From Mesorhizobium norvegicum (lineage in GTDB: Bacteria > Pseudomonadota > Alphaproteobacteria > Rhizobiales > Rhizobiaceae), in contig NZ_SMYZ01000046.1 of the NCBI RefSeq assembly GCF_004919685.1, positions 1 through 55,556 of the forward strand: a stretch of DNA of 55,556 nt, in the 5' to 3' direction. Made by a program: the position numbers and the translations under genes. Positions 7,659 to 15,908 of the stretch are shown here, piece by piece (positions within the stretch are counted from its first letter, which is position 1; every line of letters starts with the position of its first letter). Under the pieces are notes generated by a model that saw only the letters and a list, made by a program, of their open reading frames with translations, searched no databases and was not told where the DNA came from.

Positions 7659-10019
7659 ATGTCACACGATCGCTCCATACCCCGACGCCCAGGTGACATC
7701 AGCCGCCGCGAGATCATGCAGGGCGCTATTGCAATTGGAGCGCTCGGATATGTAGGTGCCGACGCCGCGACGTCCGTGGCAATTGCGGCCGAACAACAAA
7801 GTCCAGTAGGCACGCCAATCACACGTTACATCGGCACCGCAATCTCCCGTATCGATGGAGACGCCAAAGTCACCGGCGGGGCGAAATATGCCGCCGAGTA
7901 CAAGGTGCCGGGCCTGGTCCACACCTTCGTCGTCGGATCGACCATCGCCAAAGGACGCATCGTGCGGATCGATGCCAGCGAGGCATTGCTGGTCGAAGGC
8001 GTGATCGCGGTGTTGACGCACGAGAACCGCCCGCGCATGGCGGACAACGACAAGGCCTATAAGGACGACGCGGCGCCGGAGGGCGCGCCGTTCCGGCCGC
8101 TTTATGACGGCAAGATCAAGTTCAACGGACAACCGATTGCGCTCGTGCTCGCGGAGGAGTCGGAGGTCGCGCGCTTCGCCGCCTCGCTTGTGCGCGTGGA
8201 ATACGAAGATGAAGCGCACGTCACGGACCTGTATCGCCAGCGTGACGCGGCTTTCGCATTGCCGGAGCCGGCAAAACCGCGGGGCGACGCAGCGAAGGCC
8301 TTTGGGGCGTCCGATGTGCGTCACGAGGGTGAATATTACGTCCCGATCGAGCATCACAATCCCATGGAGCCGTACGCTTCAACGGTAACGTGGGACGGCG
8401 GCGGCAAGCTGACGATCTATGACAAGACTCAGGGCGTGCAGAACGTGCATCGCTATGTGTGCGGCGTATTCGACATGAAGCCGGACGATGTCCGCATCCT
8501 ATCGCCCTATGTCGGCGGGGCATTCGGCTCAGGGTTGCGCCCGCAGTATCAAGTGGTTCTGGCTGTGCTGGCGGCGCGCGCGCTGGAGCGGTCGGTGCGC
8601 GTCGTGCTCACGCGCCAACAGATGTACTCGCTGGGTTATCGACCCGCGATGATCCAGAAGATCCGGCTGGGCGCAAAGACCGACGGAACCCTCGATGCGA
8701 TCACGCACGACGCGGTGACGGCAACGTCACAATACGAAGACTTCTATCGCCGCGAGACCACATGGTCGGGTCTGCTATACCACAGCGCCAACGCGACGTA
8801 CGCGCACAAGCTGGCGCGGCTCGATCTTGCCACCTCCTGCGACATGCGCGGACCGAGCGCAGCGACCGGCGTCTATGCGCTCGAAAGCGCGATGGACGAA
8901 CTCGCGGTTGCGCTCAAGCTCGATCCGCTGGAGCTGCGCTTGCGGTGTTACTCGGATCGCGCCCAGACCGAAGGCGACGTGCCGTTCAGCAGCAAGAACC
9001 TGCGCGAATGCTACCGCCAGGGCGCGGAAGCGTTTGGTTGGGACAAGCGCAACCCCGAGCCACGCTCCATGCGCGACGGCAGCGATCTGGTCGGCTGGGG
9101 CATGGCGACAGGCGTTTGGGAGGCATTGCAGATGCCGATCACCGTCCGGGTCGTGCTGACCGCGAACGGTCACGCGGAGGTGGCGTCCGCGACGTCGGAT
9201 ATCGGCACCGGCACCTACACCATCATGGCGCAGGTCGCGGCTGATATGCTCGGCTTGCCGCTCGGCAGCATCAGCGTCAAGCTCGGCGACTCGACACTGC
9301 CGCAATCGCCATTGGAGGGTGGGTCATGGATCGCGGCCTCAGTGTCGAATGGGATCGTGACGACATGCAAGGCGATCCGCGAGGAATTGTTACGTCTAGC
9401 GAAGAAAGTGCCGAACTCGCCGCTTGCGAAAGCAACAGTCGACGAGGTGGCGCTTGCGGACGGCAGGCTTATGAGCAGGCAAGATGCTTCACGCGCGATA
9501 TTGATCGCCGATGTGATGCGGCACGGCGCAGTCGACCGAATCGAGATGGAGAAGTCCACCAGCTTTGCCAATGACGGCAAGCACGCCCATAACACGCATT
9601 CGGCGCTCTTTGCCGAGGTGAAGGTGGATGAACAGCTTGGTGTCGTCCGCGTCACCCGTGTTGTCAGCGCCATCGCGGCCGGGCGCATCCTGAACGCCAA
9701 GACCGCACACAGCCAGATCATGGGCGGCATGGTGTGGGGCATGGGAATGGCCCTGCATGAAGAAACGCTGATCGATCATAATTTCGGGCGCATAATGAAT
9801 GCCAACATCGCCGAATATCATGTCCCGGTGAACGCTGATGTGCACGACATCAAGGTGATCTTCGTCGACGAGCAGGATGAGATCGTCAATCCGCTCGGTG
9901 TGAAGGGATTAGGCGAGATCGGTATCGTCGGCGTTCCGGCTGCGATCGCCAATGCAATCTATCACGCCACCGGAAAGCGAGTGCGCGATCTGCCCATCAC
10001 GCTCGACAAGCTGCTGTGA
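7659..10019 (+). CDS. Aldehyde oxidoreductase molybdopterin subunit, PaoC-like (786 aa)
   Basis: The large molybdenum-binding subunit. The N terminus has a twin-arginine-like segment (ISRREIMQ, then a hydrophobic stretch and ADAAT), suggesting Tat export of the complex. The aldehyde oxidase/xanthine dehydrogenase domains follow, with YVGGAFGSG and the catalytic glutamate in KGLGEIGIVG near the C terminus. In this family the enzyme oxidises aldehydes or N-heterocycles at a Mo cofactor, usually the cytosine dinucleotide form. The substrate here cannot be named. No XdhC/PaoD-type cofactor-insertion chaperone gene lies in the element, so it may depend on a chromosomal one. Confidence 0.92.
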   Translation: MSHDRSIPRRPGDISRREIMQGAIAIGALGYVGADAATSVAIAAEQQSPVGTPITRYIGTAISRIDGDAKVTGGAKYAAEYKVPGLVHTFVVGSTIAKGRIVRIDASEALLVEGVIAVLTHENRPRMADNDKAYKDDAAPEGAPFRPLYDGKIKFNGQPIALVLAEESEVARFAASLVRVEYEDEAHVTDLYRQRDAAFALPEPAKPRGDAAKAFGASDVRHEGEYYVPIEHHNPMEPYASTVTWDGGGKLTIYDKTQGVQNVHRYVCGVFDMKPDDVRILSPYVGGAFGSGLRPQYQVVLAVLAARALERSVRVVLTRQQMYSLGYRPAMIQKIRLGAKTDGTLDAITHDAVTATSQYEDFYRRETTWSGLLYHSANATYAHKLARLDLATSCDMRGPSAATGVYALESAMDELAVALKLDPLELRLRCYSDRAQTEGDVPFSSKNLRECYRQGAEAFGWDKRNPEPRSMRDGSDLVGWGMATGVWEALQMPITVRVVLTANGHAEVASATSDIGTGTYTIMAQVAADMLGLPLGSISVKLGDSTLPQSPLEGGSWIAASVSNGIVTTCKAIREELLRLAKKVPNSPLAKATVDEVALADGRLMSRQDASRAILIADVMRHGAVDRIEMEKSTSFANDGKHAHNTHSALFAEVKVDEQLGVVRVTRVVSAIAAGRILNAKTAHSQIMGGMVWGMGMALHEETLIDHNFGRIMNANIAEYHVPVNADVHDIKVIFVDEQDEIVNPLGVKGLGEIGIVGVPAAIANAIYHATGKRVRDLPITLDKLL

Positions 10020-10323
10020 TTGAACGGTCGGAACAACAGTTTTCGACTGAGGACAGCCGAAAGTGGCGAACTGCCGGAAGAGGATGATTATTTGATTCAA
10101 TGCCGGACCTGATGCGACGTTCCAGTTCACCTTGCGCTCGCATCGAGAGGCCCGGCTGTAACCTGGGCGAGCGTCAGCTTCTGCGTTCTAATTCTCCGAA
10201 ACTGACCGACCGCTTTCGGGCCAAATCCCGCCCTCCAGCGGATTTGACGGGAACGTCGAATCCTGGCGCGACCATGCTATTCCGCCAACGGCCCGAACGG
10301 CGAAATTCGCCCCTTCTGTGCCG
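10020..10323. other. Intergenic stretch between oxidoreductase and tnpB
   Basis: About 300 bases between converging genes. I see no recognisable gene. In Tn554, tnpC follows tnpB in this position, but no tnpC-like reading frame is visible on the minus strand. Confidence 0.5.
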
Positions 10324-12300
10324 TTAAGAAGGTGCAACCCGGCCGATCAGAGGAGCGGGCTCGCCCAGATCTTTGAGTAGCTCCTCAATACGTTTACGCG
10401 TGCAATCGTGGCGTTCGGCTTCGCGATGAAATCCCTTCGCCAGCGCTTCATCCGCCAGCGTGATCTCTCGAATCCGGCGCTCCCGGAGCCTCGGCGCATA
10501 TTCGGGTGTGGTCACGAACTTGGCGCAAGTCAGGTAGAGGTCACATTCGCACGGTCCTTCTTCCGGCAGCCGCAAACAGTGGCCGAGCTCAAGCTCCGTT
10601 CGGAAGAAGTTGCTCTTCAGCCAAGCCAATGAATCCTTCGGCATCGCTCTTGATCGCAATGTCTCGGCGAGCGGTCCGGCAATCAGCGCGCCTGGGCCGA
10701 GCACCTTCATGTAATCCTCGCGAACCGTCGCGTCGCTCAGATGCGCATAGACCAGCGTCATTCCGGTGCTGGTGTGGCCGAGCATCTTCATGACGGTGTG
10801 GACGCGCGCGCCACCCTCGATCAGCTCGGTGCCGACGGTATGGCGGAAACGATGGGCTGTGATCGTCGCGCGACCACGATCGTCGACGAGACCGGCCGTC
10901 TGGCACGCCGAGTCCAACGATGCCTCGAACAACGTCTGCGGCGATATGCATTTGCCCTTCAGCGAGAAGAGCCGCCGCACTTCGATGCCGGTGCGTTCGT
11001 CAGCAAACCCGCGGCCTGGCGGATCCAGTGCCTGAAGCTCCCGAATGGCCGTAGCGGCTTCCGGATGGAGCGGCACCATCCGCTCCTTGCCGGTTTTGCC
11101 GGCGGGAATCCTCAGGCGTGAAGTGCCATCGGGGTAGGTGTCGAGGCAATCGTACTCGAGCCGGGTGATCTCCGAACGCCGAGCGCCACTCCATCTGGCG
11201 ATAATCAGCGCGGCTCGCTGATGGATATCAGGCAACACCCGAACCGCCGACATCAGTCGATCGAGCTGCTCGGCGGGAATGAAGCGCGGAAGGCGGGTCG
11301 GGCGGTTTGGCAGGTCGCGCGAACCGATGATCGGACGCAGTGGCGCATCAGGCCAATCCCAGGCGGTCGCGTCATGGAACATGACCGACAGACCGCATAG
11401 ACGTTGAAGCTGCACATCGAGCGAAAGGCCGTCATCAACGAGGCTGGCCGCGTAGGCAAGAATGTGTTCGCGATCCAACTCGCTGAAGGATTCGATCTCC
11501 GGCGCATTGTGCCAAAGCCAGTTCGCCAGATGCCGCCCGCTGTTGCGATACTTCTCCAGCGTGCTTGGCCGTGCGCCCATGGCACCGCGCGCATCGGCAT
11601 ACCGGACGATCAGCACCTCCATCCTCGGCTTAACTCGGAAGATGCGGGGCTGGACGGTGGTGCGGCGCGGTGGCCTCGCCACAAGATGCTGATGATAAAG
11701 CGCGACCTGCAGCGACCAGGCAACGCCGCGCATCGCGTCTCGTCGGCTGCGAAAGAGCGCCTCGGATCCGAACACGATCTCTCGATCCGATCTCGCTTCC
11801 AGCGACTTCCAGGCGTCCCTGAACTCCTTGAGGTGCCGCTCGCCGGTGCTGATCGCGCCCTCGCCATAACGCAAATAGAAGAGCTTGATCGCGCGGCCGA
11901 TGCGCTGGTGGCCGCGCTTGTATCCAAGCGTCACGAGCTGTTCGCCGAGCCGGTGCTGGAACGTCCTTACCGACGTCGGAAGATAGTCATCGCGGAAGCG
12001 GTGGTCGCTGACGCCGATGATCCAGTCCCAATCGAGATCGATCCGGCCGATCGAGGAAAGGAAGTAGATGTATTGTCGGCCTTTGACGCAGGCATAAGCG
12101 GATCCGCGCCTGACCTCCGATGCGCCGATCCGCTCATCGAGCGGCGCACTCAGCCAGTCATCGAGGTCGGGATAAAGTCGTGCGAACTTCCAGGCATGTT
12201 GAAGGTGATAATTGCGGCCCCCTAGAGGATGCGAGCCCACAACCGCCTCATAAAGGTCGAGCGCATGCCCGCCTTCGGGCCGTTCAAATAACTTCGACAT
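10324..12300 (-). CDS. tnpB: Tyrosine recombinase, TnpB-like (658 aa)
   Basis: A large tyrosine recombinase resembling TnpB of Tn554 (630 aa in the original). The C-terminal catalytic domain shows Arg374 (SGARRSE), His483-x-x-Arg486 (HRFRH), His509 (LGHT) and nucleophile Tyr518 (LVYAHLSD). The extra C-terminal tail has clustered cysteines (GHCLRL, GPCECDLYLTCAK), as seen in this subfamily. The N-terminal ~340 residues would bind the att site. The start ATG at 12300 opens MSKLFE; the frame stays open further upstream because it overlaps the tnpA 3' end and encodes the missing end of TnpA (see findings). Confidence 0.88.
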   Translation of the reverse strand: MSKLFERPEGGHALDLYEAVVGSHPLGGRNYHLQHAWKFARLYPDLDDWLSAPLDERIGASEVRRGSAYACVKGRQYIYFLSSIGRIDLDWDWIIGVSDHRFRDDYLPTSVRTFQHRLGEQLVTLGYKRGHQRIGRAIKLFYLRYGEGAISTGERHLKEFRDAWKSLEARSDREIVFGSEALFRSRRDAMRGVAWSLQVALYHQHLVARPPRRTTVQPRIFRVKPRMEVLIVRYADARGAMGARPSTLEKYRNSGRHLANWLWHNAPEIESFSELDREHILAYAASLVDDGLSLDVQLQRLCGLSVMFHDATAWDWPDAPLRPIIGSRDLPNRPTRLPRFIPAEQLDRLMSAVRVLPDIHQRAALIIARWSGARRSEITRLEYDCLDTYPDGTSRLRIPAGKTGKERMVPLHPEAATAIRELQALDPPGRGFADERTGIEVRRLFSLKGKCISPQTLFEASLDSACQTAGLVDDRGRATITAHRFRHTVGTELIEGGARVHTVMKMLGHTSTGMTLVYAHLSDATVREDYMKVLGPGALIAGPLAETLRSRAMPKDSLAWLKSNFFRTELELGHCLRLPEEGPCECDLYLTCAKFVTTPEYAPRLRERRIREITLADEALAKGFHREAERHDCTRKRIEELLKDLGEPAPLIGRVAPS

Positions 12301-12350
12301 AGCGCGTCCGCCCGCTTGCGCAGCGAGGGCGCGCTTGTAGTCCTCCAGCA

Positions 12351-13388
12351 TCATGGCATCGCTGACCCTGGTGTAGCCTTGGTCGATCCATAGGAGGCAT
12401 GGCCGAGCCGCTTTTGCAGCGCGAGCTCGCGCATTCCACCCTCCCAGAGCAACGTCGCGTGAGTGTGGCGCAGCGCATGCGGCGTGATCCATGGCTCGTG
12501 AAGACCCGCTGTTGCGCATCGGCGCTTGAACATCTTGGCGAGCGCGGCGTAGCTTAACGCCTCATCAGCCCTCGTTCCTCCGCCACAGACCAGGAAGAGA
12601 TGGCGGGTCGGTGCGCTCCCCGGCCGCTCTGCCACAACGTAGCGGCTGACCGCGGCAAGCGCCTCCGGCTCATGAAGATCGATGACACGTTCCGTCCGGC
12701 TCTTCGTGCGCACGCCCTTGGGGTGATCGGTGCGATGCCGGATCGTGACGCGCCGCCGCCCGTACTCGATGTCGTCGAGGTGGAGGTTCAGCACCTCGCC
12801 GGGCCGCAGCCCGCCCTGCAGCATGAGCAGGGTCATCGCGCGATCGCGTGGCCGATCCACCACGCTGAGCAGGGTCTCCACCTGTTCACGCGACATCGGT
12901 CTGGGGAGCCGTTCCACCCGCTTCAGTCGACGCGCACCGCGTGACCTTCGTCGTGCGACGCCGCCACGCACCAGCTCTTGCGGTGTTGCGAGAGGATTGG
13001 CGTCGATGCCAGGTTCGTCCGCGAGAACGAGGTGATCGAAGAAACTGGAGATCGCCGCCATGGTGCGGTTGATGCTGGTCGGCGACAGCGTTGTCCGGAT
13101 CGCGGCTGGAAACGATGTCAGCCTGACCCGATTGCTTTGGATATTGCCGTGCCACGCCAGCAGATCGACGCTGTGTGCCACCTTGAACGACGAGAGCGTC
13201 AGGCTGCTTTCTGCGAGAAACGTATAGAAGCGCCGTAGGTCATAAAGATAGGCAACAACGGTGTGGGGCGAACATCCACGACCAAGCAGACCGCGGACGA
13301 AACTCGCCGCGTGTTCGTCGACAAAACCATGTTCGTCGATCAGCTCAAAGCGATCGCCAGCCTCCGTTCGCATCCGAACAACGCGCAT
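12351..13388 (-). CDS. tnpA: Tyrosine recombinase, TnpA-like, frameshifted before the catalytic tyrosine
   Basis: A site-specific integrase of about 345 residues, close in size to Tn554 TnpA (361 aa). The core-binding domain precedes catalytic Arg195 (GGLRPGE), His304-x-x-Arg307 (PHALRH) and His330 (RLGHAS). The nucleophile tyrosine is absent from this frame: it ends in ATPGSAMP after GSTK. One frame back, the bases read GYTRVSDAMMLEDYKRAL, the expected end with the tyrosine. A one-base loss near 12376-12380 explains this. The start at 13388 has GGAAGG about nine bases upstream. The pair lies at the right end of the element, beside the inverted repeat, as expected for its own recombinases. 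Confidence 0.8.
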   Translation of the reverse strand: MRVVRMRTEAGDRFELIDEHGFVDEHAASFVRGLLGRGCSPHTVVAYLYDLRRFYTFLAESSLTLSSFKVAHSVDLLAWHGNIQSNRVRLTSFPAAIRTTLSPTSINRTMAAISSFFDHLVLADEPGIDANPLATPQELVRGGVARRRSRGARRLKRVERLPRPMSREQVETLLSVVDRPRDRAMTLLMLQGGLRPGEVLNLHLDDIEYGRRRVTIRHRTDHPKGVRTKSRTERVIDLHEPEALAAVSRYVVAERPGSAPTRHLFLVCGGGTRADEALSYAALAKMFKRRCATAGLHEPWITPHALRHTHATLLWEGGMRELALQKRLGHASYGSTKATPGSAMP

Positions 13389-13420
13389 CCTCGAACCTTC
13401 CAAATCGCATCATCAATAAG

Positions 13421-13431
13421 TGTCCACATAA
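13421..13431 (-). repeat. Right terminal inverted repeat of the element
   Basis: TGTCCACATAA, the exact inverse of 2238-2248. It directly follows the SRAP codons for FFEF and lies 33 bases upstream of the tnpA start. Confidence 0.85.
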
Positions 13432-13732
13432 ATTCGAAGAACGCGGAGGCCGGAATGAGACAGCGCTTGCTGTTTCCGAATTGCCGCCCTTCGGCGCGGA
13501 AGTTGAACACAGGCCCGCCCTTTGGTCCGGCAGGCGGAAATCCGAACGTCATCGATGCCAGTTCGATCGCATCGCCGGCGGCGCGCATTATGGGCGCCGG
13601 GTCATTGATGCGGACGTCGTCCGCCTGGGGCAAATCGAGTTCGGTTTGATGAGTGGGTATTTTGAGCGCCAGCGACGCCATAATTCGGCAATATTCGGCC
13701 CAGGCTATATGCTGCTCGTAATCGTTGCACAT
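13432..13732 (-). pseudogene. SRAP (YedK/HMCES-like) gene, N-terminal fragment
   Basis: The fragment starts MCNDYEQ; Cys2 is the catalytic residue of the SRAP family, exposed after removal of Met1. It continues through MTFGFPP, GPVFNFRAEGR and RCLIPASAFFEF, all family hallmarks. After FFEF the reading frame runs into the mobile element and yields unrelated residues until a stop at 13340. The remaining half of the protein is at 1939-2237. The true reading frame is therefore interrupted rather than decayed: both halves are in frame up to the junction. Confidence 0.9.
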
Positions 13733-13756
13733 GGACGGCTCCAGACTGCGATCTTA

Positions 13757-14007
13757 TCACACTACGGCATATAGAGACGCGACGGAAAGCGGCCGGCACT
13801 CAACCCCCGGATCTCGTTCAACCAGAATATCGGCCTCCTTTGCGGCCTCAAGGAAAGCCTTCCGAGCGTCGCGGGTCTCTTTGAGCCCCTCGATAACGCC
13901 AAGGCAGGCTTTGCCAAGCACGAGATCGCCCTCTCCTCCTTGGAAAGAAGCCCTACGGGCTGGGCATTCAGCGAGAGCTCAATTGCGAGAGGCGACCGCG
14001 TCACCAT
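13757..14007 (-). pseudogene. DUF982-like gene, frameshifted
   Basis: Two frames combine to a DUF982-like sequence. The first (from ATG 14007) gives MVTRSPLAIELS. The second, to the stop at 13757-13759, gives GKACLGVIEGLKETRDARKA followed by FLEAAKEADILVE, which fits the DUF982 C-terminal pattern of an alanine/cysteine helix then ARxAFxxAAxEAxI. The frame change falls somewhere between about 13915 and 13960. DUF982 is a small rhizobial family of unknown function; an intact tandem version lies at 52007-52522. Confidence 0.5.
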
Positions 14008-14028
14008 CGTGATCTGGAAGGCGCTGGC

Positions 14029-14934
14029 CTATGGACCGAGCGTCTTGAGGCGGCGCATATCATCGGCGGCCTCGGCCAACAGCCAGTCACGGAATGTCGT
14101 GATTTTGGGGAGTATCGACGTCGCCTTGGGGCAGACGATCCAGTAGGTCTTGGACAATCGCAGAGCCGTGGCGAACGGTCTTACGAGGCGCCCGTTGATG
14201 AGGTCCCAAGCCGCAAGCGTGGTGCGGGCGAGCGCGACGCCCTGGCCGTCGACAGCGGCGTCTATGACCATGCTCGCGCGGTTCAAGACCGGTCCGTGGG
14301 AGAGTTCGGCATCGACCACGCCAGCGGCCTCGAGCCATTCCGACCAGTCCTTTCGGTCATCAAGATGCAGCAACGGAAAATTCAGCACGTCGGACGGCTC
14401 GCGCATCCGCTGGTGAAGTTTGGGACTGCAGACCGCGAACAGTTGCTCGGAGCACAGGCGGACAACATCATGCCCCGCCCAATTGCCATCGCCATGCCGC
14501 ACGGCAAGATCGACGTCCTCTCTAGCGAAGTCGACGTGATGCATGGTTGCGGAAATCCTGAGATCGATGTTCGGATGCGTCTCGGCAAACCTGCCAAGGC
14601 GGTTCACCAACCACTTGGCGGCAAAGTCGGGCGACGTGCTGACCGTCAGCGCTCCGGCCCGAGATAGATGCTGGATGCGTTGCGTGCCGAGAGCTATACG
14701 GTCGAAGGCATCGCGCACCACCTCTAGATAGGAGAGACCGGCCCGTGTGATGCTCAGCTTCTGACGTTCGCGATCGAACAGCCTGATACCCAATTCGAGC
14801 TCGAGCGCCTTCACCTGATGGCTCACCGCGCCCTGCGTCACGGAAAGTTCGTCCGCCGCCCTGGTGAAGCTCTCGTGGCGCGCCGCCGCCTCGAAGGCTT
14901 TGAGGGCGTTGAGTGATGGCAGTCGGCGGGCCAA
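14029..14934 (-). CDS. LysR-type transcriptional regulator, GcvA-like (301 aa)
   Basis: The N-terminal winged helix-turn-helix is clear: LPSLNALKAFEAAARHESFT, then AADELSVTQGAVSHQVKALE. A periplasmic-binding-like effector domain occupies about residues 90-295 (TVSTSPDFAAKWLVNRLGRF, GVALARTTLAAWDLINGRLV). The length is normal for the family. It is divergent from the DUF1127 gene at 15054, with about 120 bases between, so it may regulate that gene or itself. The effector is unknown. Confidence 0.92.
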   Translation of the reverse strand: MARRLPSLNALKAFEAAARHESFTRAADELSVTQGAVSHQVKALELELGIRLFDRERQKLSITRAGLSYLEVVRDAFDRIALGTQRIQHLSRAGALTVSTSPDFAAKWLVNRLGRFAETHPNIDLRISATMHHVDFAREDVDLAVRHGDGNWAGHDVVRLCSEQLFAVCSPKLHQRMREPSDVLNFPLLHLDDRKDWSEWLEAAGVVDAELSHGPVLNRASMVIDAAVDGQGVALARTTLAAWDLINGRLVRPFATALRLSKTYWIVCPKATSILPKITTFRDWLLAEAADDMRRLKTLGP

Positions 14935-15053
14935 TTTCGCACCATGTCATGAGAAAAATTGGGCCGAGCACGAGAAACCATGCTTTGCGCCCATGGGCAG
15001 ATTGGAGCATTTGAGCGCCACACGTCAACATGGATGCTGCGAAAGGATGAGAA

Positions 15054-15284
15054 ATGTTGGATCACCAGCTGATTGAAGGGCGGAGACCTTCGTCGTCGCT
15101 GCCGACACATGTCCGTCACATCATCAACAATGTGATAGGACCGATCATGGTGGTATCGCGCTTCATACAACTCCACTGCCAACGCGAACAATTGGCCGAG
15201 CTCGAAGACCATCAGCTTGCAGACATGGGTCTGAGTCGTGCTCAGGTTCGGAACGAATGCGCAAAGTGGTTTTGGCAGGCCTAA
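15054..15284 (+). CDS. DUF1127 family protein (76 aa)
   Basis: The C-terminal segment LAELEDHQLADMGLSRAQV is the DUF1127 signature. The N-terminal ~40 residues precede an arginine- and isoleucine-rich helix (VSRFIQLHCQREQ). GAAAGGATGAG just upstream offers a ribosome binding site. Small DUF1127 proteins in alphaproteobacteria are linked to phosphate and carbon metabolism and RNA turnover (family knowledge); this member's job is unknown. Confidence 0.85.
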   Translation: MLDHQLIEGRRPSSSLPTHVRHIINNVIGPIMVVSRFIQLHCQREQLAELEDHQLADMGLSRAQVRNECAKWFWQA

Positions 15285-15344
15285 ATTCGCCATCAAAGCG
15301 CAAGGGCAAGTCGTCCTGGCTCCTCAAATATTTTGCGCGCCAGG

Positions 15345-15377
15345 AAAAAAGCCCGCTACGTCTTTCGACGAGCGGGC
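15345..15377 (-). terminator. Intrinsic terminator, minus strand
   Basis: Stem GCCCGCT/AGCGGGC with an inner CGTC/GACG stem and GAAA loop, followed on the minus strand by six T (15350-15345). Confidence 0.8.
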
Positions 15378-15430
15378 AAGTCTGCGGCTGCTTGGGGGTG
15401 AGATATGGGATTTCACCCAGCCGCGGATCG
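15345..15430 (-). ncRNA. Candidate structured RNA 3' end, minus strand
   Basis: Reading the minus strand, two strong hairpins occur in a row. The first spans 15424-15384 (outer arms GCGGCTG/CAGCCGC, inner GGGTGA/TCACCC). The second spans 15377-15351 (GCCCGCT, inner CGTC-GAAA-GACG, AGCGGGC) and is followed by six T (15350-15345). No minus-strand gene lies just upstream; the nearest (DUF768) ends nearly 500 bases away. This looks like the 3' end of a small RNA with an intrinsic terminator. The 5' end is unknown. It does not match the RNase P, tmRNA or SRP motifs that I know. Confidence 0.45.
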
Positions 15431-15908
15431 AAAACGACAGCCGCCCGCGATGGTTCCTATTCAGGGCCTTGGCTGCTTTTAGCTGGCTCGCCCGGGCCGG
15501 GTAGGCCCAACGTCAGTCGAATGCCACCCCAACAGACTGTCGGGGCGCTGCTGTTTTCTTGCAACCCGTAACGGCGCCGGCTCAATGCCGGTAGAACTGG
15601 TCGGGCGGAGACCCCAACCACCTCAAGCCCGACGAGCCAACGTCTGATCAGAGTGCGCGATCAGGGCCGGGATCAACCGAAGCTTGTGCAAGATGGAGGC
15701 CGGCAATTCTTTCCCGAGATGGGACAGGCGCACATCCGCCACGCTGCCGTCGCAGTGCAAGGTGGGAGGCCGGGCGGCGAAGGTTGTTTAGCATTGCCTA
15801 ACGTAAGAACGTGTCTCGCACGTTTCACGAACGGAAAGTGTGTCTGGCTATATCGGTTATATTGGGGCCGAATCCTATAGGCGGAGCGACTTGTGCTAGG
15901 TGGCCCGG

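Larger units (their letters stand above)
2238..13431. mobile_element. Tn554-like site-specific element inserted in the SRAP gene
   Basis: The element is 11,194 bp. Its ends carry a perfect 11-bp inverted repeat: TTATGTGGACA at 2238-2248 and TGTCCACATAA at 13421-13431. At the right end, reading inward on the minus strand, are tnpA-like and tnpB-like tyrosine-recombinase genes. Cargo consists of a sensor kinase with two response regulators on the minus strand and a three-gene molybdenum oxidoreductase operon on the plus strand. Outside the ends, the two halves of one SRAP gene lie in matching order and orientation. The flanks read GAACTC on the left and AATTCG on the right, consistent with a short, imperfect core site rather than a transposase-type target duplication. 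No tnpC was found. Confidence 0.88.

Noticed and set aside
6971..7822. 283-codon minus-strand frame opposite the FAD subunit
   Set aside because: Shadow of a well-supported coupled operon on the plus strand.
12370..12385. Programmed -1 frameshift in tnpA
   Set aside because: No slippery heptamer or following pseudoknot could be identified; mutation or read error is simpler. Kept only as an open alternative.
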